Shown here piece after piece: positions 25,942 through 35,768 of a DNA stretch of 64,000 nt (positions are counted from its first letter, which is position 1; the number at the start of each line of letters is the position of its first letter). A program made the translations under genes and the position numbers. The stretch covers positions 1-64,000 of the forward strand of contig NZ_FNJV01000007.1 in assembly GCF_900103125.1 (NCBI RefSeq). Direction: 5' to 3'. The DNA is from Mucilaginibacter sp. OK268 (GTDB lineage Bacteria; Bacteroidota; Bacteroidia; Sphingobacteriales; Sphingobacteriaceae). Below the pieces are notes generated by a model. That model searched no databases, was not told the origin of the DNA, and worked only from the letters and a program-made list of their open reading frames with translations.

Positions 25942-26910
25942 TTATGATCTGTTAAAAATTACACGCTTCCAAAAATCCTGCATAAATCCTAACCCGTAGG
26001 CGATAAGTTGGGTGAAGGCGGCTATAATGCTCAAAAATGCGATTTTTACTGATTTATTTTTCCACCACGCGTGAAAAAATATTAACAAAATGTAAACTGC
26101 TAATATAATGTTAGCTAATATAGCTATTTGCCAACCTAACAGGTTGAAAATGAGTGTGAATATTAGCCCGGTAGTAAATACCGCCGGAAAAAAATGAACC
26201 GCCTTTAACTCTTTTGGGAAAAATTTATAAATGTTGATACGCGCCCTGCCAAAAAAATGAAGCTGTTTATAAAACTGCAAAAAATTGGTACGTCGTTTAT
26301 GGTAAACTACGGCATCAGGTATCAAGCCTATTTTAAAACCCAGGGAATGGATGCGGATGCTGTATTCAATATCTTCGCCCAGGCGGGTAATGATAAATCC
26401 ACCGGCTTTTTCCCATACCTGGCGCGATATACCCATATTAAAACTGCGTGGGTGAAACTGCCCGATAGCTTTTTTATTGCCGCGTATACCTCCCGTAGTA
26501 AAGGGAGAGGTCATAGAGTAGCTGATGGCCTTTTGTGTTGGTGTAAATGAATTATGTGCGCCATCCGGGCCTCCATAGGCGTCAAGATAATTGGTGCTGA
26601 GTGAGTTATTTACAATTTCAAGATAGTCGGCAGGGATCAGGCAATCAGAATCAAAAACGATAAAATAATCGCCTTTGGCTCGTTCGAAACCAAAATTGCG
26701 GGTAAAGCCCTGTCCTTCATTGGGCTTTTTAAAATAACGCACCTCCAGTTTATCGCTGAAACTGTTTACAATCGCTTCGGCATCATTTACAGAACCATCC
26801 TCAATTACCAAAACCTCAAAGGCCTTGTAAGTTTGTACTACAAGAGTCTCCAGTAGTTCTTTGATCTCCTGCGGGCGGTTGTATAAAGGAATGACGATGG
26901 AAAAAAACAT
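25942..26910 (-). CDS. Glycosyltransferase family 2, membrane-anchored
   Basis: A 322-residue GT-A glycosyltransferase. The N-terminal 220 residues hold the GT2 domain: IPLYNRPQEIKELLETL, EVLVIEDGS, the nucleotide-metal motif FDSDCL, and GLGEDIEYSIR-type ED acceptor motif (TRLGEDIEYS). Two or three membrane helices follow (about 240-262, 265-288 and 293-310). It would add a sugar to a lipid-linked or cell-surface acceptor at the inner membrane. It opens an operon with the membrane protein and the GH3 enzyme. Confidence 0.92.
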   Translation of the reverse strand: MFFSIVIPLYNRPQEIKELLETLVVQTYKAFEVLVIEDGSVNDAEAIVNSFSDKLEVRYFKKPNEGQGFTRNFGFERAKGDYFIVFDSDCLIPADYLEIVNNSLSTNYLDAYGGPDGAHNSFTPTQKAISYSMTSPFTTGGIRGNKKAIGQFHPRSFNMGISRQVWEKAGGFIITRLGEDIEYSIRIHSLGFKIGLIPDAVVYHKRRTNFLQFYKQLHFFGRARINIYKFFPKELKAVHFFPAVFTTGLIFTLIFNLLGWQIAILANIILAVYILLIFFHAWWKNKSVKIAFLSIIAAFTQLIAYGLGFMQDFWKRVIFNRS

Positions 26911-26926
26911 GTTTTAAAATAGAGTC

Positions 26927-27000
26927 AAGAAACAAGAGTCAAGAATCAGGAGATAAGAATAAAAAATGTCTTGATTCTTGACTCTTTATTCTTGTTTCTT
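26927..27000. repeat. Long intergenic palindrome
   Basis: The arms AAGAAACAAG plus AGTCAAGAATCA (26927-26948) are mirrored by TTGATTCTTGACT, a 7-base bulge, and CTTGTTTCTT (ending 27000). The element lies between two same-strand glycosyltransferase genes and may attenuate or separate them. Confidence 0.8.
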
Positions 27001-27003
27001 CAA

Positions 27004-27954
27004 TTAAATAATCTCTTCTATTTGGTAATTATTGCGTTCGCTTGAATTTCTGGAAACCAACTCGGCAACAAAGCCGGTTAAGAATAATTGAGAACCTAAA
27101 ATAATAGCTACAAGCGCTATATAAAATAAAGGATTGGCTGTTATGTCCCTGTATTTTTCATTATGGGCAATCAGGTAAAGTTTTTCGCAAATGATCCAAA
27201 TGGCAATAATCAACCCTGCAAAAAAGCTCAGTGTGCCCATAGTACCAAAAAAGTGCATCGGGCGTTTGCCAAATTTGCCTACAAAAAATATCGAAAGCAG
27301 GTCCAGAAAACCATTGACGAAGCGGCTCATGCCAAATTTGGTTTTGCCATATTTTCGGGCACGATGTTCAACCACCTGTTCACCAATTTTGGTAAAACCG
27401 GCCCATTTAGCCAGTACAGGTATGTAGCGGTGCATCTCGCCATAAACCTCGATGTTTTTAACTACAGCCTTACGATAAGCCTTTAAGCCGCAATTAAAAT
27501 CATGCAAATTATCTATGCCGCTCATTTTGCGTGTTGCCGCGTTAAATAGCTTGGTTGGGATGGTTTTGCTCAGCGGATCGTATCGTTTGGCTTTCCAGCC
27601 AGATATCAGGTCGTAATTTTCTTCGGTAATACGGCGGTATAGTTCCGGGATTTCGTCTGGGCTATCCTGCAGGTCGGCATCCATGGTGATAATAACATTG
27701 CCGTTAGCTGCCTCAAAACCTGTATTCAACGCTGCCGACTTGCCATAATTACGCCTGAACTTAATGCCTTTGATAAAAGGGTTGTTCAGCTGCAGCTTTC
27801 TGATCATTTCCCATGAGCCGTCTTTACTACCGTCGTCAATTAATATGATCTCGTAAGTGAAACGGTTTTCATCCATCACCCGGCTTATCCATGAGGTTAA
27901 CTCTGGCAATGATTCTATCTCGTCATAAAGTGGTACTACTACTGATATATCCAT
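27004..27954 (-). CDS. Glycosyltransferase family 2, DPM/GtrB-like
   Basis: A 316-residue polyprenyl-phosphate-sugar-synthase-type GT2 enzyme: VVPLYDEIESLPELTSW, EIILIDDGSKDGSWEMI, MDADLQDSPDEIPELYRRI (the DxD-type site) and FNCGLKAYRKAVVK, then two C-terminal membrane helices (about 232-255 and 270-293). Relatives (GtrB, ArnC, DPM1) transfer a sugar from a nucleotide to undecaprenyl or dolichyl phosphate. It likely supplies lipid-linked sugar for surface glycans; the second GT2 lies downstream beyond a palindrome. Confidence 0.93.
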   Translation of the reverse strand: MDISVVVPLYDEIESLPELTSWISRVMDENRFTYEIILIDDGSKDGSWEMIRKLQLNNPFIKGIKFRRNYGKSAALNTGFEAANGNVIITMDADLQDSPDEIPELYRRITEENYDLISGWKAKRYDPLSKTIPTKLFNAATRKMSGIDNLHDFNCGLKAYRKAVVKNIEVYGEMHRYIPVLAKWAGFTKIGEQVVEHRARKYGKTKFGMSRFVNGFLDLLSIFFVGKFGKRPMHFFGTMGTLSFFAGLIIAIWIICEKLYLIAHNEKYRDITANPLFYIALVAIILGSQLFLTGFVAELVSRNSSERNNYQIEEII

Positions 27955-28126
27955 TTATTAGGAATGTGACTCGGAGCAGCGATTTTGCGTACTCTCAATC
28001 ATCCGCAAAAATATAAAAAATAGATAATGGTTTGCATACTGTTTTTGTGAGGAACGATAATTACAAATAGAACTTTAGCAAGTATGTAACAGTAATGATA
28101 TGTTAAAATATGTTATAACAGTCCAA

Positions 28127-28154
28127 TTGTCATAATGGCATCGCCATAATTTTG
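28127..28154 (+). promoter_or_regulatory. Bacteroidota-type promoter for the M1 peptidase gene
   Basis: TTG at 28127-28129, a 17-base spacer, then TAATTTTG at 28147-28154, a perfect TAnnTTTG. The start codon is 35 bases downstream. Confidence 0.6.
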
Positions 28155-28188
28155 ATATATTGGCGTTCATAAATGATAAATCACCTAC

Positions 28189-30792
28189 ATGAAGCTTTAT
28201 AACCTAACGCTTTGTATACTGCTATGTGCCATAACCTTTAAAGGATATGCGCAAAACGCCGATCAGCCCGGTGTAAAATACGATCAGCACAAAGTATTCA
28301 ATCCTAATTTTTATCCCGAAAAAGGTAACGCGTTCAGGAACGCCGGGGGAGCTCCGGGCTCAAAATACTGGCAAAACAGAGCTGATTATAAGCTGAATGT
28401 TACTTTAGATACCTTAAAACACAGAATTGATGGCACTGCATTGATCACTTATACCAATAATAGTCCAGACGCGCTGGGCTTTTTGTGGCTACAGGTGGAG
28501 CAAAATATTTACCGGGAAGATTCAAGGGCCGAAGCTACCAGCCCGATAACCGGCGGCAGATTTAACAACCGTACTTATACTAAAGGCGATGAGATAAAGG
28601 CCATATTCGTGACCAAAAATGGCAAAACCGAAAAAGCGGATTATATTGTAACCGACACCCGCCTGCAAATAAAGCTGAAAGACTCGTTACGGGCCGAGGG
28701 GAGCAAGTTACAGATCAGGATAGAATATGGCTTTGATATTCCGCAGTATGGCACCGACCGTATGGGGCGCCTGCTTACTAAAAACGGCTGGATATATGAA
28801 TTGGCCCAATGGTATCCCCGTATGGAGGTTTATGACGATGTAAGCGGATGGAATACCCTGCCATATCTAGGAGCTGGTGAGTTTTACCTGGAATACGGCA
28901 ATTTTGACTATACAGTTACTGCACCGGCCAGCCTGGTAGTGGCGGGGTCGGGTGAATTGCTTAATCCTAATGAGGTATATTCCCCAAATACCCTGAAACG
29001 TTTGGCTGAGGCCCGGAAGAGTGATAAAACAGTAATGATCAAAGACTCGGCTGATATCGTGCGAAACGATGATTATCCTAAGAAGCCAACCCTTACCTGG
29101 CACTTTTTATGTAAAAATGCACGGGATGTTGCCTGGGCGGCTTCAAAAGCCTTTATATGGGACGCGGCACGCATTAATTTGCCCAGTGGAAAGAAAGCTC
29201 TGGCACAATCTGTTTACCCGGTTGAAAGTAAAGGTAAACAAGCCTGGGGCCGCTCTACAGAATATGTAAAAGGCGCCATTGAACTATACTCCAACCAATG
29301 GTTTGAATATACTTATCCGGTAGCTACTAATGTTGCAGGTACTGTTGGCGGTATGGAATATCCAGGTATTGTTTTTTGCGGATCTGAAAATAAGACAGGG
29401 GAGTTGTGGGAAGTAACCAACCATGAGTTTGGACACAATTGGTTTCCGATGATTGTAGGATCAAACGAGCGTAAGTATGCCTGGATGGATGAGGGTTTTA
29501 ACACCTTTTTAAATAATGTAGATACCAAAGTATTTAACAATGGCGAGTATTATGTAAAACCCGATCAACAAAAGGCTGCATTGCAATTATTCAGCCCCGA
29601 AGCGGAGCCGATCATGACGTTTCCTGATGTGATCCAGGCCGATTTTTTAGGTGCGGCAGCTTATGATAAACCGGCACTGGGGCTTACTATTCTGCGTGAG
29701 CAGATACTGGGTGAGCAGCGTTTTGATTATGCCTTTAAAACCTATATCAAACGCTGGGCATTTAAACACCCAACGCCATGGGATTTTTTCCATACCATGG
29801 ATAACGCGGCAGGAGAGGATCTGAGCTGGTTTTGGAACGAATGGTTTTTCACCACCTGGAAACTTGACCAGGGCATAAGGGATATCATTTATCCGGATGG
29901 CGATGCCTCAAAAGGTTCGTTGATTACGCTGGAGAACCTGGAAGAGATGGCTTTGCCGGTAACTATCCTGGTCAAAGAAGAAAATGGTAAAACCGCTACC
30001 GTGAAACTCCCGGTTGAAATATGGCAACGCGGTGGGCTTTGGACATTCCATTATAAATCAACCTCAAAAATTGTTTCGGCTATTGTCGACCCGGATCATC
30101 TTTTGCCTGATATCAACCCCGAAAATAATTCATTTAGCGGATTGCCGGTACCAGCTGGTACTACTGCTGCCAGCGTCATCAAAACTTATATTGATGCTAT
30201 AGGCGGAGCCGAGAAATTGAAAAATATTAAAGACCTGCAAATATCATCAATAGGTACAGTTCAGGGTTCTGAAGTACAGATGGTTAGCCGGTATAGATCG
30301 CCCGATATGTTTTTTCAGCAAATAACCGTACCCTCATACAATAATTTGATTGTAACCCATGTTTTGGTGAATGGCGAACGCATCAGTGTACAGCAGTTAA
30401 ACCGCGAAATATCATTGGATGATGCCGGTAAAAAAATAATAAAAGCAAAGAGCAAACCTTTCCCTGAGCTCGACTATGAAAAAGGCGGATATGCCATGGA
30501 ACTTGATTCTACGCTTAAAATAGTGAATGGCGACCTGGCCTATGAAGTTGATATAAGCCTTGCCGAAGGAACTCAGATACGGAATTTTTATAATCAGAAA
30601 ACAGGTCTCAAAATAAAACAAGTAGTTGAAGGCTCCGTAAATTCCGTAACCGAATTTGGTGATTATGAAGGTATCAATGGTGGTATACGTATACCCTTCC
30701 TGATCAAAACAACTTTGCTGGGGCAATCAGCGGAATTTAAGGTTAAAGAAACGGCTGTAAATAGCGGCATGACTGCCGGAGGCTTTCAGTAA
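28189..30792 (+). CDS. M1-family zinc aminopeptidase, secreted
   Basis: An 867-residue secreted metallopeptidase with a signal peptide (1-21, ending GYAQ). The zinc site is HEFGH (H412, E413, H416) with the third ligand E435 in WMDEGFNTF, the M1 spacing. The exopeptidase motif is read as GTVGGMEYPG at about 383-392, in place of GAMEN. The last 180 residues (after PENNSF) form an extra domain, with AAGGAEKLKNIKD-like wording (IDAIGGAEKLKNIKDL) typical of Bacteroidota outer-membrane-lipoprotein-like domains. It may digest peptides in the periplasm or be exported. It has its own promoter. Confidence 0.93.
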   Translation: MKLYNLTLCILLCAITFKGYAQNADQPGVKYDQHKVFNPNFYPEKGNAFRNAGGAPGSKYWQNRADYKLNVTLDTLKHRIDGTALITYTNNSPDALGFLWLQVEQNIYREDSRAEATSPITGGRFNNRTYTKGDEIKAIFVTKNGKTEKADYIVTDTRLQIKLKDSLRAEGSKLQIRIEYGFDIPQYGTDRMGRLLTKNGWIYELAQWYPRMEVYDDVSGWNTLPYLGAGEFYLEYGNFDYTVTAPASLVVAGSGELLNPNEVYSPNTLKRLAEARKSDKTVMIKDSADIVRNDDYPKKPTLTWHFLCKNARDVAWAASKAFIWDAARINLPSGKKALAQSVYPVESKGKQAWGRSTEYVKGAIELYSNQWFEYTYPVATNVAGTVGGMEYPGIVFCGSENKTGELWEVTNHEFGHNWFPMIVGSNERKYAWMDEGFNTFLNNVDTKVFNNGEYYVKPDQQKAALQLFSPEAEPIMTFPDVIQADFLGAAAYDKPALGLTILREQILGEQRFDYAFKTYIKRWAFKHPTPWDFFHTMDNAAGEDLSWFWNEWFFTTWKLDQGIRDIIYPDGDASKGSLITLENLEEMALPVTILVKEENGKTATVKLPVEIWQRGGLWTFHYKSTSKIVSAIVDPDHLLPDINPENNSFSGLPVPAGTTAASVIKTYIDAIGGAEKLKNIKDLQISSIGTVQGSEVQMVSRYRSPDMFFQQITVPSYNNLIVTHVLVNGERISVQQLNREISLDDAGKKIIKAKSKPFPELDYEKGGYAMELDSTLKIVNGDLAYEVDISLAEGTQIRNFYNQKTGLKIKQVVEGSVNSVTEFGDYEGINGGIRIPFLIKTTLLGQSAEFKVKETAVNSGMTAGGFQ

Positions 30793-30962
30793 GCTGTTTA
30801 TAATTGATACTTTGGGAAACGGATAACGTAAGCTCCGAAAACCTATCACCTCAATATTTGATCGGATAGATATTCACTGCTACGTCAACTTTGCCGGGTT
30901 CTGCTAAGCTATTACTATGTTCAAAAATAATACAGCAGATTCCCTGCTTTAGGGGATAAATT

Positions 30963-31061
30963 ATGGTTTACACTGTAAACCCACTTTTTGATGATAAAAT
31001 ATATTAACTATTTGATTGTCAATTAAATATAATAATGTAAACCATGAAAAGTGTAAACCAT
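30963..31061. repeat. Long intergenic palindrome
   Basis: ATGGTTTACACT (30963-30974) and AGTGTAAACCAT (31050-31061) are perfect 12-bp arms, with extra GTAAACC/GGTTTAC units on both sides (TGTAAACCAT appears again at 31035-31044). It lies between the convergent M1 peptidase and mqo genes; the rest of this 310-base gap shows nothing. Confidence 0.75.
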
Positions 31062-31106
31062 GTAAACCCAATTTTTAATAAAATGGCCTGCCTGGTACAT
31101 ATGTAT

Positions 31107-32606
31107 CTACACTAATCCTAACACCTGGCTCGTCCTCGTTCTGGTAACTTCGCTTAGTGCCTCATCATTAGCTAATGATTGCCCATATGAAGGTATCATT
31201 TCTTTTAATTTTTGCTGCCACTCATTGGTTTTGACGTGAGTTTTAAAACAGCGTTCAATGAGTTGAATCATAATAGGTACCGATGTTGAAGCACCGGGTG
31301 ATGCTCCCAATAAAGCGGATATACTTCCATCGGCAGAGGTTACCACCTCGGTTCCAAATTCCAGTACGCCGCCGTGTTTGGCATCTTTTTTAATGACCTG
31401 TACCCGCTGACCGGCTATATCCAGGTCCCATTCGCTGGCTTTGGCTGTGGGCATGTACTCTTGTAAGGCTTTTAAGCGATCTGTAGGCGATTGCAATACC
31501 TGGCTGATGAGGTATTTGGTCAGTGGCCAGTTGTCGCGCCCTACGGCAAGCAGGGGGAGTATATTGTTTAGCTTAATGGAGCAAAACAGATCAAGTAATG
31601 AACCCCTCTTTAAAAAACGGGTAGAGAAACCGGCGTATGGGCCAAAGAGTAATTCTCTTTTACCATTGATCATCCGGGTATCCAGGTGAGGTACAGACAT
31701 TGGCGGCGAACCTACCGATGCCTTACCATATACTTTGGCCTCATGGCGCTCCACAACCGCAGGGTTGTTGCATACCAACCACTGTCCGCTTACGGGGAAA
31801 CCACCAAAACCTTTACTTTCGGCAATGCCCGATTTTTGCAGCAGGGGCAAAGCGCCGCCACCCGCACCAACAAATACAAAATTGGAGGTTAGTTTTCTTC
31901 TTTGTCCGGTTGATTTGTCTTTTACGGTTATCAGCCAGCTGTTATCGTTATTGCGTTTAATGTTACGAACATCATGGTTAAGATGAAGGGCGACCCCCTT
32001 TTTTTGTTTAAGCTGATCCAGCAAACTACTGGTTAAACTGCCAAAGTTTACATCGGTGCCTAAATCCATAAATGTGGCCGAAACTTTTTCGTTTTCCTCA
32101 CGTCCTTCCATCACCAGTGGGATCCATTGCTGAAGCTGTGCTTTGTCTTCGGAATACAGCATCCCCTTAAAAAAATGATGTTTGGTAAGAGCTTGCTGAC
32201 GCTTTTTAAGATAGTTTACATTCTCGGGCCCCCAAACAAAGCTCATGTGCGGTACCTTGCGGATAAAGCTTTGTGCCGATTGAATATATTTCTGTTCGAT
32301 GAGATATGACCAGAATTCTTTGGATATCTCAAACTGCTCGGCAATTTTAATGGCTTTTTTTATTTCGACGGTTCCGTCAGGAAGTTCGGGAGTATAATTT
32401 AATTCGCAAAAAGCAGAGTGACCAGTGCCTGCATTATTCATCGGGGCCGAACTTTCGGCGGCTATAACTTCAAGTCGTTCAAAAATTTCAATGGTCAAAT
32501 CGGGTTGCAGTTCTTTAAGCATTACCCCCAATGTAGCGCTCATAATACCCGCGCCAATTAAAACTACGTCAACCTTTGTTTCTGAAACTTTATCGCTATT
32601 AGCCAT
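31107..32606 (-). CDS. mqo: Malate:quinone oxidoreductase
   Basis: A 499-residue FAD enzyme that oxidises malate to oxaloacetate and passes electrons to quinone at the inner membrane, an alternative to NAD malate dehydrogenase in the TCA cycle. The dinucleotide fold VVLIGAGIMSATLGVMLKE with EIFERL, NNAGTGHSAFCELNYTP, GAGGGALPLLQKSGI and the C-terminal GASPGASTSVPIMIQLIE are hallmarks. Length is normal. It stands alone. Confidence 0.97.
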   Translation of the reverse strand: MANSDKVSETKVDVVLIGAGIMSATLGVMLKELQPDLTIEIFERLEVIAAESSAPMNNAGTGHSAFCELNYTPELPDGTVEIKKAIKIAEQFEISKEFWSYLIEQKYIQSAQSFIRKVPHMSFVWGPENVNYLKKRQQALTKHHFFKGMLYSEDKAQLQQWIPLVMEGREENEKVSATFMDLGTDVNFGSLTSSLLDQLKQKKGVALHLNHDVRNIKRNNDNSWLITVKDKSTGQRRKLTSNFVFVGAGGGALPLLQKSGIAESKGFGGFPVSGQWLVCNNPAVVERHEAKVYGKASVGSPPMSVPHLDTRMINGKRELLFGPYAGFSTRFLKRGSLLDLFCSIKLNNILPLLAVGRDNWPLTKYLISQVLQSPTDRLKALQEYMPTAKASEWDLDIAGQRVQVIKKDAKHGGVLEFGTEVVTSADGSISALLGASPGASTSVPIMIQLIERCFKTHVKTNEWQQKLKEMIPSYGQSLANDEALSEVTRTRTSQVLGLV

Positions 32607-32908
32607 CTTTTTATAACACCTTATAAAGGTATGCTCAAGTTAAATTATACCAGGTATAACCCGGTTTTTTGAAAATTGTTGTGATGATTAAGTCCTGCAG
32701 GCATGTTTAGCAGCAAGGGAAAATTAAATCAGACAATTTTAAGAAATTTTTATAGAAAATCGGGTCTTTTACTGTCCATTAAATGCAATAAATAACTTGT
32801 TTAAATTAAAATGGCAATGGTTTTGCCAATTTGGATGATGTAGTTTACATATGGTTAACACAAAAAGCTTTCATCACTGTATATACAATAAATAATAGGT
32901 GATCTGGC

Positions 32909-33445
32909 ATGAGGATATTAAAATTGAATACTTGTTTTTGTATAATAGTAGTGGTAGCATTATCTGCCTGTCAACATGCCAAAACCAAACCTGTATCAAC
33001 GGATATTACCAAAACCACGGTACAAGTGGCGGGGAAAAAAGATAGTGTGATCAATAATCCGCAGAAAAATTATGGTACTGCTACCGTGGCAGAACCTTGT
33101 GTAAAATGTCTGTTGCAAGTGATACAGGCCAGTAAGAGCTATAAACAAACCACGGCGTCTGTATCATCACAAAATATAACTTATACCGTTAATTGGATCA
33201 GAGCATCAGCACCCTCAGAACCAGCAAGTAAATCCAACATGACTGACGGACTCAGAATAGATGTGCGAAAAAACGAAGACGGGGAAGAACATAAATTATG
33301 CTCTTATGCCTATAATAATCAAAGTGGAGCGATGTACCTGCTTAATAATGAAGGTAAATACCAACAACCCATATCCAGCATAACACCCGAGATATTGAAA
33401 AAGATCAGAAACAGCTGTTACTGGGGAGTGGCTTCAGGGAAATGA
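32909..33445 (+). CDS. Small lipoprotein of unknown function
   Basis: A 178-residue protein with a lipoprotein signal (VALSAC, C21). The mature part contains a paired-cysteine motif CVKCLL and two later Cys (KLCSYAY, NSCYWG), so disulfides are likely in the periplasm or outside. It contains HKLCSYAYNNQSGAMYLLNNEGKYQ. No family is recognised. It is isolated, with about 300 bases of AT-rich noncoding DNA upstream in which nothing else is seen. Confidence 0.75.
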   Translation: MRILKLNTCFCIIVVVALSACQHAKTKPVSTDITKTTVQVAGKKDSVINNPQKNYGTATVAEPCVKCLLQVIQASKSYKQTTASVSSQNITYTVNWIRASAPSEPASKSNMTDGLRIDVRKNEDGEEHKLCSYAYNNQSGAMYLLNNEGKYQQPISSITPEILKKIRNSCYWGVASGK

Positions 33446-33524
33446 GTTTGCAGTTTGCAAAAAATGCCAAACAAATTAGGTAAAAAAATCAGCGCAATCA
33501 ACGTCATCATACTGATCAACGGTC

Positions 33525-33559
33525 AAAAAAATAGCGATGGGTTTTATACCCATCGCTAT
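33525..33559 (-). terminator. Terminator after arginine decarboxylase
   Basis: ATAGCGATGGGT (33531-33542) and ACCCATCGCTAT (33548-33559) form a 12-bp stem; on the minus strand it is followed by seven T. Confidence 0.85.
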
Positions 33560-33612
33560 AAATAAACTATGATAAGAGTTGTGCTAACTGCCAACTCAAA
33601 ACTGCCAACTAA

Positions 33613-35007
33613 TTACGTCGTATAGCCCAGTATTTTCAGTACCTGTTTACTGTTTTGCTCTTCGCCAAACACTTCAAAATTGAATGTTTCGTCGCGGTTG
33701 CGGCGGATGATTACGTGTTTAGGCGATGGGAGCAAGCAATGATGTATACCACCATATCCGCTCAGTACTTCCTGGTAAGCTCCTGTATTGAAAAAGCCAA
33801 GATATTGTACCTTACGGGTTTTAGGCATAAATACGCTATTCATGTGGGCTTCCTGGTTATAATAATCCTGACCGTCGCAGGTAATACCACCAAGGTTCAC
33901 ACGCTCATATTCCGAGTCCCAGTTGTTAACCGGAAGCAGGATGTATTTTTGGTTCAAAGCCCAAACATCCGGCAAGTTGGTAATGAATGAACCATCAAGC
34001 ATCAACCATCTTTCGCGATCATTTTGTTGTTTACGGCCCAATACCTTATATAAAATGCCTGAAGCTTCGGCAACGGTGTATTTACCAAACTCAGTGATGA
34101 TATCCGGTTCCATAGTGTCATTATCGGCACAGATCTCTTTGATACGGCTCACGATCTCGTTGATCATGTACTCGTAATCAAAATCAAAAACCAATGAATC
34201 TTTGAAAGGCATACCACCACCAATATCCAATGTATCCAGAGCCGGGTTCACTTTTTTGAACTTGCAATAAAGCGTTACGTATTTTTCAAGCTCGTTCCAG
34301 TAGTATGGTGTATCAGATATACCCGAGTTGATAAAGAAGTGTAATAGCTTTACCTGGAAATTAGGATTATCTTCGATCTTGTTATGATAAAAATCGATCA
34401 CATCCTCCATACGTACACCTAAACGTGAGGTATAGAACTGGGAGTCGGGTTGCTCTTCAGCAGCTATACGGATGCCCAGGTTACAAGGGGTGTCCATTTC
34501 GATCTCATCGTCATACAGGTTAAATTCCTCTTTATTGTCCAGTACCGGGATGATGTTTTTGAAACCATCATGCAGCATGTCAATAATATAAGTTTTATAC
34601 TGGAAGGTTTTAAACCCGTTACATATTACGGTGATATCCTTGTTTACCGCTCCTTTTTTCTCCAGCGCATCAATCATTGGCATATCAAAAGCCGATGATG
34701 TTTCCAGGTGGATCTCGTTTTTCAACGCTTCTTCTACAATGTGCCTGAAATGCGAACTTTTGGTGCAATAGCAATATTTGTAGCTGCCGCGATAATTGTT
34801 TTTAACGATAGCCTGCTGAAATAGCAGCTTAGCCTGCTGTATTTTCTTGGTTATCATGGGCAGATAAGTAAAACGCAGCGGCGTGCCGTACGTTTCAATC
34901 ATCTCCATTAAATTAAGGTCCTGAAAGTATAGTTCATCGTCGATGATCTCAAAACCATCCTGCGGGAAACCTACACTCAAATCAAGAAATTCCTGGTAAC
35001 TCTGCAT
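33613..35007 (-). CDS. speA: Biosynthetic arginine decarboxylase, PLP fold III
   Basis: A 464-residue pyridoxal-phosphate enzyme of the alanine-racemase fold, which decarboxylates arginine to agmatine for polyamine synthesis. The PLP lysine region is YKYCYCTKSSHFRHIVEEAL, followed by HLETSSAFDMPMIDAL, the GGGMPF loop in LDIGGGMPFKD and the EFGKYTVAEAS block. It is much shorter than the 630-residue E. coli SpeA and belongs to the short Bacteroidota type; substrate could also be another basic amino acid. It lies beside two arginine-modifying enzymes and argS. No SpeB or agmatinase gene is in the window. Confidence 0.85.
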   Translation of the reverse strand: MQSYQEFLDLSVGFPQDGFEIIDDELYFQDLNLMEMIETYGTPLRFTYLPMITKKIQQAKLLFQQAIVKNNYRGSYKYCYCTKSSHFRHIVEEALKNEIHLETSSAFDMPMIDALEKKGAVNKDITVICNGFKTFQYKTYIIDMLHDGFKNIIPVLDNKEEFNLYDDEIEMDTPCNLGIRIAAEEQPDSQFYTSRLGVRMEDVIDFYHNKIEDNPNFQVKLLHFFINSGISDTPYYWNELEKYVTLYCKFKKVNPALDTLDIGGGMPFKDSLVFDFDYEYMINEIVSRIKEICADNDTMEPDIITEFGKYTVAEASGILYKVLGRKQQNDRERWLMLDGSFITNLPDVWALNQKYILLPVNNWDSEYERVNLGGITCDGQDYYNQEAHMNSVFMPKTRKVQYLGFFNTGAYQEVLSGYGGIHHCLLPSPKHVIIRRNRDETFNFEVFGEEQNSKQVLKILGYTT

Positions 35008-35328
35008 CCTTAAAAAATTTGGGGCAAAAATGTGATTTTTAAACGGAATTAACGGCTAATTGTTAGGATAAATTTTATAGTCTGAATGTAATTTATTTAA
35101 CAAGGGATATATCGCAGTATGTACATATCGTTTTTGCATTAATAATCAATGAATTGCGATATGTTACATAAGTCGCGGAATACTGGTTTAAAGCGGGTAA
35201 AAAGAGATAAGAAAAGCAGTGAAGGTGTCTTATTAAGGCAATGTTTTTATTCTATAGTTAAAATGTTTGCTGTGTGGCATTCATTTTGTTCACTCATGAT
35301 TATTGTTGCATTATATAAAGGATAATTT

Positions 35329-35517
35329 ATGTCGTTACAATCAATAACAACGAATCATTCAGGTGATTTTAATAAGAAACAACTCATTTGCACAAAATGC
35401 GGTGCGGAGCGGGTTGAAAGGATTTCAAGAGGTACAATATTCAAAGCTTTTTTCTTTTGGCTGCCATTTAAAAGATACATTTGTTATAAATGTTTGCATA
35501 AATTTTATTCTCTGTAG
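35329..35517 (+). CDS. Small zinc-ribbon protein 1
   Basis: A 62-residue protein with two CxxC motifs (CTKCGAERVERISR and CYKCLHKF) separated by 31 residues and a hydrophobic stretch FFFWLPFKRYI. The four Cys should bind one zinc ion. It is AT-rich and followed 70 bp later by a second, related gene. The upstream 320 bases are AT-rich with no other recognisable feature. No family is known to me; a nucleic-acid or protein-binding role would be a guess. Confidence 0.6.
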   Translation: MSLQSITTNHSGDFNKKQLICTKCGAERVERISRGTIFKAFFFWLPFKRYICYKCLHKFYSL

Positions 35518-35584
35518 TTAATTATAATTGATTATTTTTTTATTTTTATCTCAATAATTAAATTTAATTTCTTTTTGATTAATT

Positions 35585-35767
35585 ATGAGTAAAAAAGGTT
35601 TTAATAATAAGAAATACTATTGCTCTACCTGCAAAAATCAGTTTCATTTTCAATTACACAGAGGCTGGTTTGTCAAAAATGTTTTATTCTTTCTGTCTGT
35701 AAGAAAGTTTTTTTGTGCCAAGTGTCAGAAAGCTGTATACATTTTTGTGCAAAATAATGGAGGATAG
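35585..35767 (+). CDS. Small zinc-ribbon protein 2
   Basis: A 60-residue protein with CSTCKNQF and CAKCQKAV, the same spacing and layout (CxxC - hydrophobic FFLS - CxxC) as the gene just upstream, so the two are tandem paralogues. The stop is one base from the 3' end of the convergent ctlX gene. Both are AT-rich compared with the arginine genes around them. Confidence 0.6.
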   Translation: MSKKGFNNKKYYCSTCKNQFHFQLHRGWFVKNVLFFLSVRKFFCAKCQKAVYIFVQNNGG

Positions 35768-35768
35768 A

